DNA of 64,000 bases. Origin: UBA947 sp031550975. Its GTDB lineage: Bacteria > Cyanobacteriota > Vampirovibrionia > Gastranaerophilales > Gastranaerophilaceae. Shown piece by piece: positions 40,088 through 48,306 of this stretch; within the stretch, counting starts at the first letter, position 1, and each line of letters begins with the position of its first letter. The notes beneath the pieces are model-generated. The model worked only from the letters and a program-made list of their open reading frames with translations, made no database searches and had not been told where the DNA came from. The stretch covers positions 1 through 64,000 of the forward strand of contig JAVBOC010000008.1 of NCBI GenBank assembly GCA_031550975.1, in the 5' to 3' direction. Both the position numbers and the translations under genes were made by a program.

Positions 40088-41368
40088 TTATACTTTGACC
40101 CTTATTAAACTGTCAACTTTTTCTATGCAGCCGTCGTTTTCAATCGCACGAATTGCATTTTGCATGTTTTTCTCAAGTGATTTTTCTGTGATAACTGTAA
40201 TTACAGCACAGTTTTCTTCAGTAACCTCTTTTTGTACAACGCTTGCGAGCGAAATGTCGTTCTCTGCACAAATTGTACCGATTCTGCCGATTACTCCCTT
40301 GCAATGTTTTGCGCTGATTGAAACGTAATACTTGTTGCGAGTGTCCGCTATATCAATGGTTTCAGCCGTATCACCATGTGAGCAGCGCATCATTGGCAGC
40401 AAATAGTCAGTTGTATCCATCTCCGCGCTAATAGCTAAAATATCGCCGATGACTGAACTTGCAGTCGGAAATTCTCCCGCACCCGGGCCTGAAAGTGTGA
40501 TTTCACCAATCGGATGACCGATAAGGCTCACCGCGTTTGTCACATAATCAATGTGCGCCAAAGTATCCTTTTTGGGAACCAACATAGGCTGAACGCGAAC
40601 ATCAGCGCGTCCGTTCTCATCAAGCTGCGCAAAAGCAATCAATTTAATCTTATAGCCAAGTTCGTTTGCGGCTTTCATATCTTGTGCGCGGATTTTTGTA
40701 ATCCCCTCACGGTAGACCTTATCCACCTTAATTCTTTTCTTAAACGCAAGCGTCGCAAGGGTTGTAATCTTATACGCCGCGTCAAAACCTTCAACATCCC
40801 CGCTCGGGTCAGCCTCGGCATAACCCAATTCCTGTGCTTCTTTTAGGACATCGTCATAAGGCGCCCCCTCAACATCCATTTTTGTTAAAATGTAGTTTGT
40901 CGTGCCGTTTAAAATCGCCTCGATCTTGCTTATTTTGTTGCCGGCAAGAATCGTTTTAATCGGCATAATTACAGGGATTCCGCCCGCGATGGCACCTTCA
41001 TAAAGAATAACTCTGTTGTTTGCTTCTGCAAGCTTAAAGACTTCTTCGCCGTTTTTTGCCAAAAGTTCTTTGTTAGCAGTGACAATGTGTTTGCCGTTTT
41101 TAATCGCGGTTTTAATCAAGTCCAGCGCGGGATTGATGCCGCCGATAAGTTCGACAACGATATCAATTTCAGGGTCGTTAACCACCTCATACGGGTCTTG
41201 TGTCAAAATAGATTCATCCAGCCCCGGGATATTTCTCGGCTTTGACAAATCGCGTACAGCAATCCTAGTTATTTCAATGTTTTTAAAAGCGCCAAGCGTC
41301 TTGTAAACCCCGGATCCAACGGTTCCAAGTCCGATTAAACCAATTTTAATTTTCTTGCTCTCATCCAT
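40088..41368 (-). CDS. hom: Homoserine dehydrogenase
   Basis: 426 aa. It reduces aspartate semialdehyde to homoserine on the way to threonine and methionine. NAD(P)-binding GLIGLGTVGSGVYKTL at residues ~9-24; catalytic-region GTTNYILTKM and EAQELGYAEADPSGDVEG near 190; C-terminal ACT domain (YYVSISAKHCKGVIGRIGTI and on) for allosteric control, usually by threonine. Start at 41368 fits the promoter; 41386 would add six residues upstream of the transcription start. First gene of a six-gene operon with thrC. Confidence 0.96.
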   Translation of the reverse strand: MDESKKIKIGLIGLGTVGSGVYKTLGAFKNIEITRIAVRDLSKPRNIPGLDESILTQDPYEVVNDPEIDIVVELIGGINPALDLIKTAIKNGKHIVTANKELLAKNGEEVFKLAEANNRVILYEGAIAGGIPVIMPIKTILAGNKISKIEAILNGTTNYILTKMDVEGAPYDDVLKEAQELGYAEADPSGDVEGFDAAYKITTLATLAFKKRIKVDKVYREGITKIRAQDMKAANELGYKIKLIAFAQLDENGRADVRVQPMLVPKKDTLAHIDYVTNAVSLIGHPIGEITLSGPGAGEFPTASSVIGDILAISAEMDTTDYLLPMMRCSHGDTAETIDIADTRNKYYVSISAKHCKGVIGRIGTICAENDISLASVVQKEVTEENCAVITVITEKSLEKNMQNAIRAIENDGCIEKVDSLIRVKV

Positions 41369-41374
41369 GATAAA

Positions 41375-41380
41375 ATTATA
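41375..41380 (-). promoter_or_regulatory. -10 promoter of hom, predicted leaderless
   Basis: On the minus strand TATAAT, then six bases (TTTATC), then ATG. No Shine-Dalgarno. Confidence 0.65.
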
Positions 41381-41493
41381 TAACAAACACCCCAGGTTTG
41401 TAAATAATTATTAAGTCTGGCACCCGTATGTGGCAAAAAATAAGGTTTACAGACCTTTAACCCAAAGATAAATGTGCCAAGGAAGGAAACCCC

Positions 41494-42168
41494 ATGCAAA
41501 TTAATAAAATAGGAGGCGTAAATACAAATGCTGCTTCCCCAAGAAATATACTAAACTCTACCTCGACAACAGTAAAAATGTCAAAGCCAGACCGTGTGAG
41601 TTTTGGCAGCGGAGCTAACAGTATTGCCGACATCTGCTCAGATTTATTTGTACTTCATGGAAGACATAAAAGCTATGCAAGAGGGTCTATTCTAAAAACA
41701 GTTTCAGACCTCTATAAAGAGATGCAAGGCTGGGCAAGCGCTTTTCGCAGCGGAGTGATCCTAGACGGTGCAGAATTGGATACTATTATTGGCAAGAAAG
41801 TCGGCAAATTTTTGCGTTCACCTGACGAGGGAGTGATAAGCGACATTAACTCTGACGCAAGAACGGTTTTGAGGGCGTTAGTCAATGGCAACGGCATGGT
41901 TAAACAACTGACAGTTTTTAACAGTAATAAAAAACCTCTTTTAGATGCATCGTTTACAACTCGTCCAAGTATCTTCCATGGCCTTGGCCAAAGAACACAC
42001 GGTGCTGATGTGAAATTAACCTCACCCCTGCCTCTTGTAAAGGATTTGCATGTCCCTGGATATATGGTTGCAAGCGAATTCAATGGTATACCCGTTATGA
42101 TATCACAAACTGTGCTCGGCGATGGGGTGAATAGGTTCAAGCTTAATCTTAAAGATGTTATTTGGTAA
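41494..42168 (+). CDS. Hypothetical protein with MQIN-type N-terminus
   Basis: 224 aa; no family recognised. It starts MQINKIGGVNTNAASPRN with a polar, probably disordered first 45 residues containing RVSFGSG, then a folded mixed alpha/beta region. The start resembles that of the protein at 51753 (MQINNINSTNPNFGA). The Shine-Dalgarno AAGGAAGG is strong, so expression is likely. It converges with recA, leaving one base. A secretion signal in the N-terminus is a speculation. Confidence 0.6.
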   Translation: MQINKIGGVNTNAASPRNILNSTSTTVKMSKPDRVSFGSGANSIADICSDLFVLHGRHKSYARGSILKTVSDLYKEMQGWASAFRSGVILDGAELDTIIGKKVGKFLRSPDEGVISDINSDARTVLRALVNGNGMVKQLTVFNSNKKPLLDASFTTRPSIFHGLGQRTHGADVKLTSPLPLVKDLHVPGYMVASEFNGIPVMISQTVLGDGVNRFKLNLKDVIW

Positions 42169-42169
42169 A

Positions 42170-43192
42170 TTAAGAATTTGCTGCGAGTTTTTCGCGTACA
42201 AGTCTTTCAACTTCAGCCAGGATATCCGGGTTTTCTGTTAAAAATTCTCTTGCTTTGTCGCGTCCTTGGCCGAGTTTTTCCTCGTTATAGCTGAACCAAG
42301 CGCCGGCTTTTTTAACGATATCAAGGTTTACAGCAACATCAATGATATTACCGATTTTGCAGATACCTTTGCCGAAAATAATATCAAATTCTGCTGTTCT
42401 AAACGGAGGCGCAACTTTGTTTTTCAAAACCTTCACGCGAACATGGTTTCCGATGTCTTCGCCGTCTCCTTTTAAGCCCTCTGTACGACGGATGTCTAAA
42501 CGCACGCTTGCGTAATATTTAAGCGCGTTTCCGCCGGTTGTTGTTTCAGGGTTACCGTACATAACGCCGATTTTCATACGTAATTGGTTAATAAAAACGA
42601 CAGTCGTGTTGGTTTTTCCGATTACACCTGCTAATTTTCTTAACGCTTTACTCATTAAACGTGCTTGCAGACCCATTTGTTGGTCTTCCATAGAGCCTTC
42701 AATTTCGGCTTTTGGAACAAGTGCCGCAACAGAATCGACAACAACTATATCTACCGCGCCTGAACGGACAAGTTCTTCAGTGATATCAAGCGCTTGTTCA
42801 CCGGTATCAGGTTGAGAAATTAAAAGTTCATCAACATTAACACCCAAGTTTCTTGCGTATTCAGGGTCAAGTGCGTGTTCAGCGTCCACGAACGCCGCGA
42901 TGCCGCCTTTTTTCTGGCATTCTGCAACAATGTGCTGAGCCAAAGTCGTTTTACCTGAACTCTCAGGGCCATAAATTTCTATAATACGTCCACGCGGAAT
43001 CCCGCCGATTCCAAGCGCAACGTCAAGCGCCAACGCGCCTGTCGGGATAGCTTCAACATTAACTGCGGTCTTATCACCCAGTTTCATAATCGAACCTTTG
43101 CCAAAATCTTTTTCTATTTTATCAATCGCCAGCTTTAATGCTTTTGCTCTTTCGTCAGTGTTTTCCGGGGTTCCTATTTCCTTAACTGCCAT
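42170..43192 (-). CDS. recA: Recombinase A
   Basis: 340 aa. Strand-exchange ATPase and SOS co-protease. Walker A GPESSGKTTLAQH near residue 70, Walker B IVVVDSVAALVPKAE near 145, and loop region INQLRMKIGVMYGNPETTTG near 200. Start at 43192, with AAGGAGACAAAGA just upstream; the frame from 43288 is repeat sequence. It follows the MerR-like gene after a 120-base gap filled by an inverted GTGAATA pair. No LexA box is recognised by eye. Confidence 0.97.
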   Translation of the reverse strand: MAVKEIGTPENTDERAKALKLAIDKIEKDFGKGSIMKLGDKTAVNVEAIPTGALALDVALGIGGIPRGRIIEIYGPESSGKTTLAQHIVAECQKKGGIAAFVDAEHALDPEYARNLGVNVDELLISQPDTGEQALDITEELVRSGAVDIVVVDSVAALVPKAEIEGSMEDQQMGLQARLMSKALRKLAGVIGKTNTTVVFINQLRMKIGVMYGNPETTTGGNALKYYASVRLDIRRTEGLKGDGEDIGNHVRVKVLKNKVAPPFRTAEFDIIFGKGICKIGNIIDVAVNLDIVKKAGAWFSYNEEKLGQGRDKAREFLTENPDILAEVERLVREKLAANS

Positions 43193-43210
43193 TCTTTGTC
43201 TCCTTTTTTT

Positions 43211-43311
43211 GGTGAATTGTGAGTGGTGAGTTGTGAATAGTCCATCAAATGCTTCGCATAAATCTTTTCTTTTTGTTGGCCAATTCACTATTCACTATTT
43301 ACTACTCACTC
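43211..43311. repeat. Inverted pair of GTGAATA heptamer arrays
   Basis: Units GTGAATT, GTGAGTG, GTGAGTT, GTGAATA (43212-43240) and an inverted set (TTCACTATTCACTATTTAC...) at 43281-43311, with a 40-base loop. It lies between the MerR-like gene and recA. Confidence 0.85.
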
Positions 43312-43314
43312 TTG

Positions 43315-43803
43315 TTAATCCCAAGTCTGTCTGTCTCTTTTTTTGTAAAGCCCGAGTGCTACAGGTTTGTAGCAATTCAGGTCGTTTTTAAGCTGGTAGA
43401 TTTCTTTATTCAAATCAATAATTTTTTGTCTTAAAGTTTCGTTATCAGTTTTGCAACGGATAAGTTCAACGACGACTTCATCCATACCTTCAAGCTTTTT
43501 ATCGATGATGTTAGAAATTTTATCGCTGATATTATTTTCGATGTCTTTGATAGAACTCAAAATAGCCGCCAAAACAGGCTGTTTTTCCTGTTCTGCCACC
43601 GCAGTTCCTGTTGAAACACGTTTTTGTATTTCGCGTAGATTTTTAACTTCATCATAAGAGAAGTAAGTTTGACCGCGTTTGTCTCTGCGTGGCAAGATTG
43701 AAGCTGATTTGCAGAGTTCAACAATCTCTTTGTTATCAACTCCCAAAAGTCTTCTCACCTCTTGCGGTGACAAAGTTTTTTCCCTAAGATCCTGTTCTAT
43801 CAT
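43315..43803 (-). CDS. MerR-type DNA-binding protein with coiled coil
   Basis: About 162 aa. N-terminal winged-helix of the MerR type: LSPQEVRRLLGVDNKEIVEL, then KRGQTYFSYDEVKNLREIQ. The C-terminal half is a predicted coiled coil (LEGMDEVVVELIRCKTDNET and on). No Cys-based effector motif, so metal sensing is unlikely. Two ATGs compete, 43806 and 43803; TATTAT lies 5 bases before 43803, which fits a leaderless start. It precedes recA and may share its transcript. Confidence 0.75.
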   Translation of the reverse strand: MIEQDLREKTLSPQEVRRLLGVDNKEIVELCKSASILPRRDKRGQTYFSYDEVKNLREIQKRVSTGTAVAEQEKQPVLAAILSSIKDIENNISDKISNIIDKKLEGMDEVVVELIRCKTDNETLRQKIIDLNKEIYQLKNDLNCYKPVALGLYKKRDRQTWD

Positions 43804-43980
43804 CATTTATAATACCCCGAATTTCCCACAACTCTCTGATGACATTGTAGTTTACATTCATGAAAAAGTCAAGACAATTAAGGGAGTAACATGGGGGAAC
43901 TCCACCGGGGCATTTTTCTATGCTATGGTTGGATTAAGCCGTCTGTTGGTTATGCGTCGGCTTACGCCTTTCGCTCTAAC

Positions 43981-44169
43981 CTAAGCCTTCTTGACCTTAC
44001 CAGCTTTAATGCAAGAAGTACAAACTTTAATCGTTTTAACGCTGCCGTTGATGTCTGCTCTTACAGACTGAAGGTTTGGTGATTGACGTTTGATATTCTG
44101 AACGTTTGAAAACGTTCTGCTTGCTGATTTCTTGGGGGTTTTACCGCATACTGCACATTCTTTTGACAT
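43981..44169 (-). CDS. rpmB: 50S ribosomal protein L28
   Basis: 62 aa. CAVCGKTPKKSASRTFSNV and a C-terminal VCTSCIKAGKVKK give the zinc (four-Cys) form of L28; the middle (RRQSPNLQSV-like KRQSPNLQSVRADINGSVK) is typical. Start at 44169 with AAAGGAA upstream; the in-frame ATG at 44226 would add 19 atypical residues. Gene stands alone. The gap 43807-43980 to the MerR-like gene holds nothing I can support. Confidence 0.95.
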   Translation of the reverse strand: MSKECAVCGKTPKKSASRTFSNVQNIKRQSPNLQSVRADINGSVKTIKVCTSCIKAGKVKKA

Positions 44170-44355
44170 ATTAAAAATTCCTTTTTTTAATTCATTGAGT
44201 GAGACAAATAGAAAACTTGTTTTCATATTTGCGAGCGAAAGAATTAAAAGACCGCAGGTCTTCTTTCAGCTTATACTAATATAATATACGAAAAATCCGT
44301 AAAATCAAGGGACATGTTACGCAGTGTTACGTAGGGGTGTGTCTGTGGGCTGATT

Positions 44356-44390
44356 TGTCATTCTGAACTTGATTCAGAATCTGGGCCTAT
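44356..44390. repeat. Half copy of palindromic repeat C
   Basis: TGTCATTCTGAACTTGATTC and CAGAATCTGGG only; the second arm is missing. It abuts the stop codon of the RHH gene. Confidence 0.65.
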
Positions 44391-44534
44391 CTAGTTCTTG
44401 CAATTTTTCTGCACATATTCATTAATGAGTGTGGTGCCTAAATTACCTGCTGTTCGATTTTGTTCCTTTGCAAGTTCTTTAAATTTTTTGTATATGTCCT
44501 CTTCCACCAGTAGAACAAATCTTTTCTTTTCCAT
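44391..44534 (-). CDS. Small ribbon-helix-helix (CopG/Arc-like) protein
   Basis: 47 aa, too short for most gene finders. It reads MEKKRFVLLVEEDIYKKFKE, then LAKEQNRTAGNLGTTLINEY: one N-terminal strand (RFVLLV), a helix, and a second helix after an N-R-T turn, the RHH pattern. RHH dimers bind operator repeats and often act as antitoxins or autoregulators. AAGGTG precedes the ATG. It diverges from the 49-aa gene at 44658; the shared intergenic region carries TATTGTAA repeats. Confidence 0.72.
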   Translation of the reverse strand: MEKKRFVLLVEEDIYKKFKELAKEQNRTAGNLGTTLINEYVQKNCKN

Positions 44535-44554
44535 TTGACACCTTTTTATAACTT

Positions 44555-44632
44555 TATTGTAACTATATTGTAAATTTTACTTAACTTTCTTATTAAAAAC
44601 AATTGCAAATTAGTTATAAATTTATTACAATA
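44555..44632. promoter_or_regulatory. Candidate RHH operator, TATTGTAA repeats
   Basis: TATTGTAA occurs at 44555-44562 and 44566-44573 (11 bp apart, one helical turn) and inverted as TTACAATA at 44625-44632, all between the divergent RHH and 49-aa genes. Confidence 0.5.
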
Positions 44633-44657
44633 AAATTGCAACTACAGGAGTAAATTA

Positions 44658-44807
44658 ATGAAACTTAAAAAATACACTGAAATAATTCTAAAAGAAAATG
44701 AATTGATAATCAAAATACATAACTTGAAAGAGTTGCAATACAGTAAATTCAAAGAGATTATTGAGTTCTTTGGATATGAGACAAGTTATCAAAAAAGATT
44801 AAATTGA
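44658..44807 (+). CDS. Small 49-aa protein divergent from RHH gene
   Basis: 49 aa: MKLKKYTEIILKENELIIKI, HNLKELQYSKFKEIIEFFGY and a short basic tail. Lys/Glu/Ile-rich, probably alpha/beta. It has a good Shine-Dalgarno (CAGGAG) and a plausible AT-rich promoter. The end overlaps the methyltransferase end on the other strand by 9 bases. Function unknown; being paired with an RHH gene suggests a regulated accessory or toxin-antitoxin-like unit, unproven. Confidence 0.5.
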   Translation: MKLKKYTEIILKENELIIKIHNLKELQYSKFKEIIEFFGYETSYQKRLN

Positions 44808-45593
44808 TAAATTCTTTTTACGAGCCAATGACAATCCTGCGGGAAGTGGCAAAATTACGTTATAATATGATGGATGGGCGTTGATGGCGTCGATGAAGGG
44901 TTTACATTTTTCTTCGTGCGATAAAACATTGTCGCAGGCAATCAAGCCGCCCGGACGAAGGTGTTTGTCGACCATCTTAAAATATTCCACATACTGCGCT
45001 TTATTCGCGTCAATAAAAATAAAATCCGCCATATAATCTTGCGGCAGCCTCGGTATCAGCTCTAACGCCGGCCCTTGAAGGGTTTCAATATAATCAGAAA
45101 GCCCACACTTGGCAAAGTTTTCGCGTGCAACAGAGCGTCGTTTTTCGTAAAATTCTATAGTTATAAGTCGTCTGCCGGTTTTTTTTAGCGCCTGTGCAAT
45201 CACAGATTGCTCCGTCCCCTCCGTTTCCACTCCGGGAACAACGGCGCTTCTTGGATTGTTCGCAGCTCGGAAAAGCGTGGTTTCCCTCGCTTGGACAAGT
45301 TCCGCTTCGCTCCACTCTGGCGAAAATCCGCTTCGTAGTGTTGCGCCCTCCATCGCCGGCTGACCGCCGCCGTGTGCGGGCTCCACACCGGCTAACGCCT
45401 TAAGCGCCAATCCAAGCCAAATCCCTGAATAACCGTTAGAGGTGCCGATTTCCAAGACATTTTTTGCGTCCTGTGCTCTGACTAAACTATTCAAAAACTG
45501 TCCTGTAACTCTCGGGACATTCCAAAAATCTTTCTGGGTTTTTTCTAACCCCAAAAGCACTTCCTGTGTTGTTTTGTCTAGTGTTTCAAACAT
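44799..45593 (-). CDS. O-methyltransferase (family 3) with nested in-frame repeats
   Basis: 264 aa. SAM-dependent methyltransferase of the caffeoyl-CoA OMT-like type: KNVLEIGTSNGYSGIWLGLA (SAM motif I) near residue 43, TIEFYEKRRSVARENF near 140, ADFIFIDANKAQYVEYF near 180, LRPGGLIACDNVL. Between WLGLALKA and KKTGRRLITIE lie about 69 residues foreign to the family. They are encoded by element A (as in ffh), which itself contains element B (as in cdsA). Without them the protein is a normal ~195 aa. Both junctions keep the frame. AGGAAG precedes the ATG. Substrate unknown. Confidence 0.88.
   Translation of the reverse strand: MFETLDKTTQEVLLGLEKTQKDFWNVPRVTGQFLNSLVRAQDAKNVLEIGTSNGYSGIWLGLALKALAGVEPAHGGGQPAMEGATLRSGFSPEWSEAELVQARETTLFRAANNPRSAVVPGVETEGTEQSVIAQALKKTGRRLITIEFYEKRRSVARENFAKCGLSDYIETLQGPALELIPRLPQDYMADFIFIDANKAQYVEYFKMVDKHLRPGGLIACDNVLSHEEKCKPFIDAINAHPSYYNVILPLPAGLSLARKKNLSI
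45189..45400 (-). repeat. Element A copy 2, carrying nested element B, in frame
   Basis: Bounded by AGGCG at both ends (spacing 207 = 69 codons). Element A halves match ffh (GVEPAHGGGQPAMEGATLRS and EQSVIAQA). Element B splits it after ATLRS. Confidence 0.85.
45251..45329 (-). repeat. Element B copy 4, nested in element A
   Basis: 79 bp, GGATTTTCGC to GCGAACAATCCAA on the minus strand, flanked by GAAGC on both sides (84-bp unit). The unoccupied site is seen in the ffh copy of A as a single GAAGC. Confidence 0.87.
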
Positions 45594-45611
45594 TTGTATC
45601 GTAACTTCCTT

Positions 45612-45706
45612 ACGTCATTCTGAGCTTTGCGAAGAATCTCAACATCTGTGCAATTTGCGGTAACCTTGAGATGTTTCGGCATCGCTTCGCTTACCTCAAC
45701 ATGACG
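45612..45706. repeat. Palindromic repeat C copy 6
   Basis: ACGTCATTCTGAGC to CTCAACATGACG, between the propeller gene and the methyltransferase. Confidence 0.8.
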
Positions 45707-45721
45707 GGCTTAATTTTATCC

Positions 45722-47161
45722 CTACTTATTAAACTTCTGCACCCTGTTTGCTACAACAATGGAGTTTACAGGGATGTTGAGCTGGTTTTGTTTAACGATT
45801 TTTTTCTGCGCCATGTTAAAGACTGTATAAACCGCGGCTTTTGAATCGGTGATAATCGCAAGCGGGGTACCATCAACTGGGTAAATCTTTGTTGCGAATC
45901 CGCCGGTTTTTAGTTCGATTGTGTCTACCAGTGAATCGCTGTCTAAATCAAGAGTCTGTACAACATTTTGACCTGCGCCCAGAATAAACAAATTCCCGTC
46001 ATAAGCTGCCATATCAACAGGTTTTTCGCAGATTTCGATCTCCGCAATCAATCCGACTGTTTTGTAATCAATTATTGCAAGTCGGTTTTTGGTGCGGCTC
46101 GCGACATAAATTTTGTTGTTTGCGTAAGCGATTTTAGAAACATTCGGGAATTTCCCTATATCGCGCAAGAGGTAATTATTGTCAAGTTCAACCACCCATA
46201 TTGCGCGGCTTTGCTTGTCAAAATAGAACAATTTTGAACCGTCATTGCTAAGAGTGATTTTTTCACACATTCCGCTGATTTTAATCTGTTTCATCAAAGT
46301 CATTGACTGCAAGTTAACCGCGTAAATGCTTGAATCTTCTGCCGAAGAAACATAAGCGATTTTTTTAGCAGAATCAATTACGATTTCATCGGGCTGGGTT
46401 TTAAATTCGATTTCTTTTATAACCTTGTCATCTTGCAGTGAAATCACGTCAAGCGATTTTTTATTAAAAGCCGTAACAAGTAAAAATCTGTCATCATAAG
46501 CTTTGATATTAATCGGCACTTGTTTTTGCAAAAGCGCGTATTCGGGATTGTTGCTGCCCTGATTTACGACTTGGATATTTTTATTGTAGTTGCTTGCGAT
46601 GTAAAAAGTTTTGTTCTGTAATTGCGGAATGCCTTGAAGCGCGTTGAAAGAGGTTTTTGGAGCGTTAACCCCGTTTAAACCGCCCGCTGTTTTAATCGTT
46701 GTGTCCTCGGCTTTTCCGATATCGAGGTTGCCGATAATCCCTTTCATATTATCAGGGATAAGCAGTCCTTTTGGAACAAGTAAATCTTGCGGAAGAAGCC
46801 CGGATTTAATTTCTATAGGAAGGTTAGCCCCGCTCCAAACTGTGCGTTGGCCTTTTGCGTTATCGATTACACGTAACATAACAAAGTCGTTGGTGAAAAT
46901 TACAACATCAGGCTTTGCCAAAAGAGTTTTGTTCGCCGGAATTGTTTGTTTAATTGCCAAAACTTCCGGGTTTATAATCTGTGCCGGCATCAACGGGAGG
47001 TAAATAGTATTGTCCGGCAACACTATCAGCCCGTCAAATCTGAAATTCGTGTTCGGGAAAACCGTGTTCACAAATGCTTTTACGTTATCAGGAATTTTCG
47101 CAGCAAAAGCGCTCATTGATGTCATTAAAATTACTGCCAGTAAAATTATGAGTTTACGCAC
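45722..47161 (-). CDS. Secreted YncE-like beta-propeller protein
   Basis: 479 aa from a GTG start that overlaps the dnaJ stop by one base, with GGAG upstream. Signal peptide KLIILLAVILMTSMSAFAAK. The C-terminal two thirds hold repeated blade-like segments (KTFYIASNYNKNIQVV, KKIAYVSSAEDSSIYAV, NKIYVASRTKNRLAIIDYK, NLFILGAGQNVVQTLD), as in YncE/40-residue YVTN propellers. It is probably a periplasmic binding or structural protein. Ligand unknown. It is translationally coupled to dnaJ, an unusual pairing. Confidence 0.75.
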   Translation of the reverse strand: MRKLIILLAVILMTSMSAFAAKIPDNVKAFVNTVFPNTNFRFDGLIVLPDNTIYLPLMPAQIINPEVLAIKQTIPANKTLLAKPDVVIFTNDFVMLRVIDNAKGQRTVWSGANLPIEIKSGLLPQDLLVPKGLLIPDNMKGIIGNLDIGKAEDTTIKTAGGLNGVNAPKTSFNALQGIPQLQNKTFYIASNYNKNIQVVNQGSNNPEYALLQKQVPINIKAYDDRFLLVTAFNKKSLDVISLQDDKVIKEIEFKTQPDEIVIDSAKKIAYVSSAEDSSIYAVNLQSMTLMKQIKISGMCEKITLSNDGSKLFYFDKQSRAIWVVELDNNYLLRDIGKFPNVSKIAYANNKIYVASRTKNRLAIIDYKTVGLIAEIEICEKPVDMAAYDGNLFILGAGQNVVQTLDLDSDSLVDTIELKTGGFATKIYPVDGTPLAIITDSKAAVYTVFNMAQKKIVKQNQLNIPVNSIVVANRVQKFNK

Positions 47162-48300
47162 TACTTAAATGCTCCTTTGATTTTCTCTTTTAAAGTTGGT
47201 TCGGCATGCTTTTTGCCGGTGTTTATTTCGTAAAGCCTGTTGTAGAGGGATTTTTCCTCTTCCGACAAATTCGCCGGGGTTTTTACTGATACTATTATAA
47301 CATGCTCACCGCGATGTGAACCCCTTCCGAGCGCAGGAACTCCTGCATTTTTTATTTTAATTGTATTGCCGCTCTGAATCCCAGCCGGGACGTGGATTTT
47401 AGCCTCCCCATCAAGAGTTTTGACTATGATTTCATCCCCTAAAACAGCCTGGGCCGGTGTAATATCGAGCCGCGTGAAAACATTTACCCCGTCGCGTTTG
47501 AAATAGTCTGATGATTTAACATGAAGCACAACAAACAAATCTCCCGCAGGACCGCCGTTTGAGCCACAGTCGCCTTCGCCTGAAAGGCGAATTTTTGACA
47601 TATTATCAACACCCGCCGGAATTTTTATCTCAACAGATTTTTCTTTGTCGACTTTTCCATAACCCTTACATTCTTTACAAGGATTTTTGATAATCTGTCC
47701 TGAACCCTGACAGTCCGGGCATGTTACGATTTGCGCGAACGAACCCAAAGGAGTTCTGATTGCCTGCTGAACTTGTCCGGCGCCTCCGCATTTCGGGCAT
47801 GTTACAGGCTGTGAGCCTTTTTCCGCGCCTGTTCCGTGACAAGTCGGGCAAACTTCTAAATGCTCAAACTTGATTTCTTTTTCTATCCCAAAAACCGCTT
47901 CTTCAAACCCGATTTCGATATCAAGTCTTAAATCCCCGCCCTGCATTGGAGCATTTGGGTCAGGCTGGCCGCCAAAACCGAAGTTAAAGTTAAATCCGCC
48001 GCCCATGCCGCCAAAAAATGCGTTCATAATGTCGTTTAAGTCGCCAAATCCGCCTGCGAACGGTCCGTTTGTGTCAAAACCGGCGTTTTTCAAACCATCT
48101 TCGCCATAACGGTCATAAGTGGCGCGCTTGTTATCGTCCATCAAAGTTTCATAGGCTTTTCCAAGCTCTTTAAACTTGTCAGCCGCATCAGGTGCTTTGT
48201 TTACATCAGGGTGAAGCGTTCTTGCTTTTTGCCTAAACGCGCTTTTTATTTCTTCTTTTGTCGCTTCTCGCGACACTTCCAGTATTTCGTAAAAATCCAT
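47161..48300 (-). CDS. dnaJ: Chaperone DnaJ
   Basis: 379 aa co-chaperone of DnaK. J domain (DFYEILEVSREATKEEI, HPD in TLHPDVNK near residue 33), a Gly/Phe-rich region (GGMGGGFNFNFGFGG), four zinc motifs (CPTCHGTG, CPKCGGAG, CPDCQGSG, CKECKGYG) near 145-210, and C-terminal substrate domains. Start at 48300; the frame back to 48342 is heptamer repeat. No Shine-Dalgarno is visible, because the array arm runs up to the ATG. Downstream of grpE; dnaK is not in the window. Confidence 0.96.
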   Translation of the reverse strand: MDFYEILEVSREATKEEIKSAFRQKARTLHPDVNKAPDAADKFKELGKAYETLMDDNKRATYDRYGEDGLKNAGFDTNGPFAGGFGDLNDIMNAFFGGMGGGFNFNFGFGGQPDPNAPMQGGDLRLDIEIGFEEAVFGIEKEIKFEHLEVCPTCHGTGAEKGSQPVTCPKCGGAGQVQQAIRTPLGSFAQIVTCPDCQGSGQIIKNPCKECKGYGKVDKEKSVEIKIPAGVDNMSKIRLSGEGDCGSNGGPAGDLFVVLHVKSSDYFKRDGVNVFTRLDITPAQAVLGDEIIVKTLDGEAKIHVPAGIQSGNTIKIKNAGVPALGRGSHRGEHVIIVSVKTPANLSEEEKSLYNRLYEINTGKKHAEPTLKEKIKGAFK

Positions 48301-48306
48301 TTTATT

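Noticed and set aside
43891..44082. 63-codon plus-strand frame opposite rpmB
   Set aside because: Over half of it is antisense to rpmB; the codons do not look selected.
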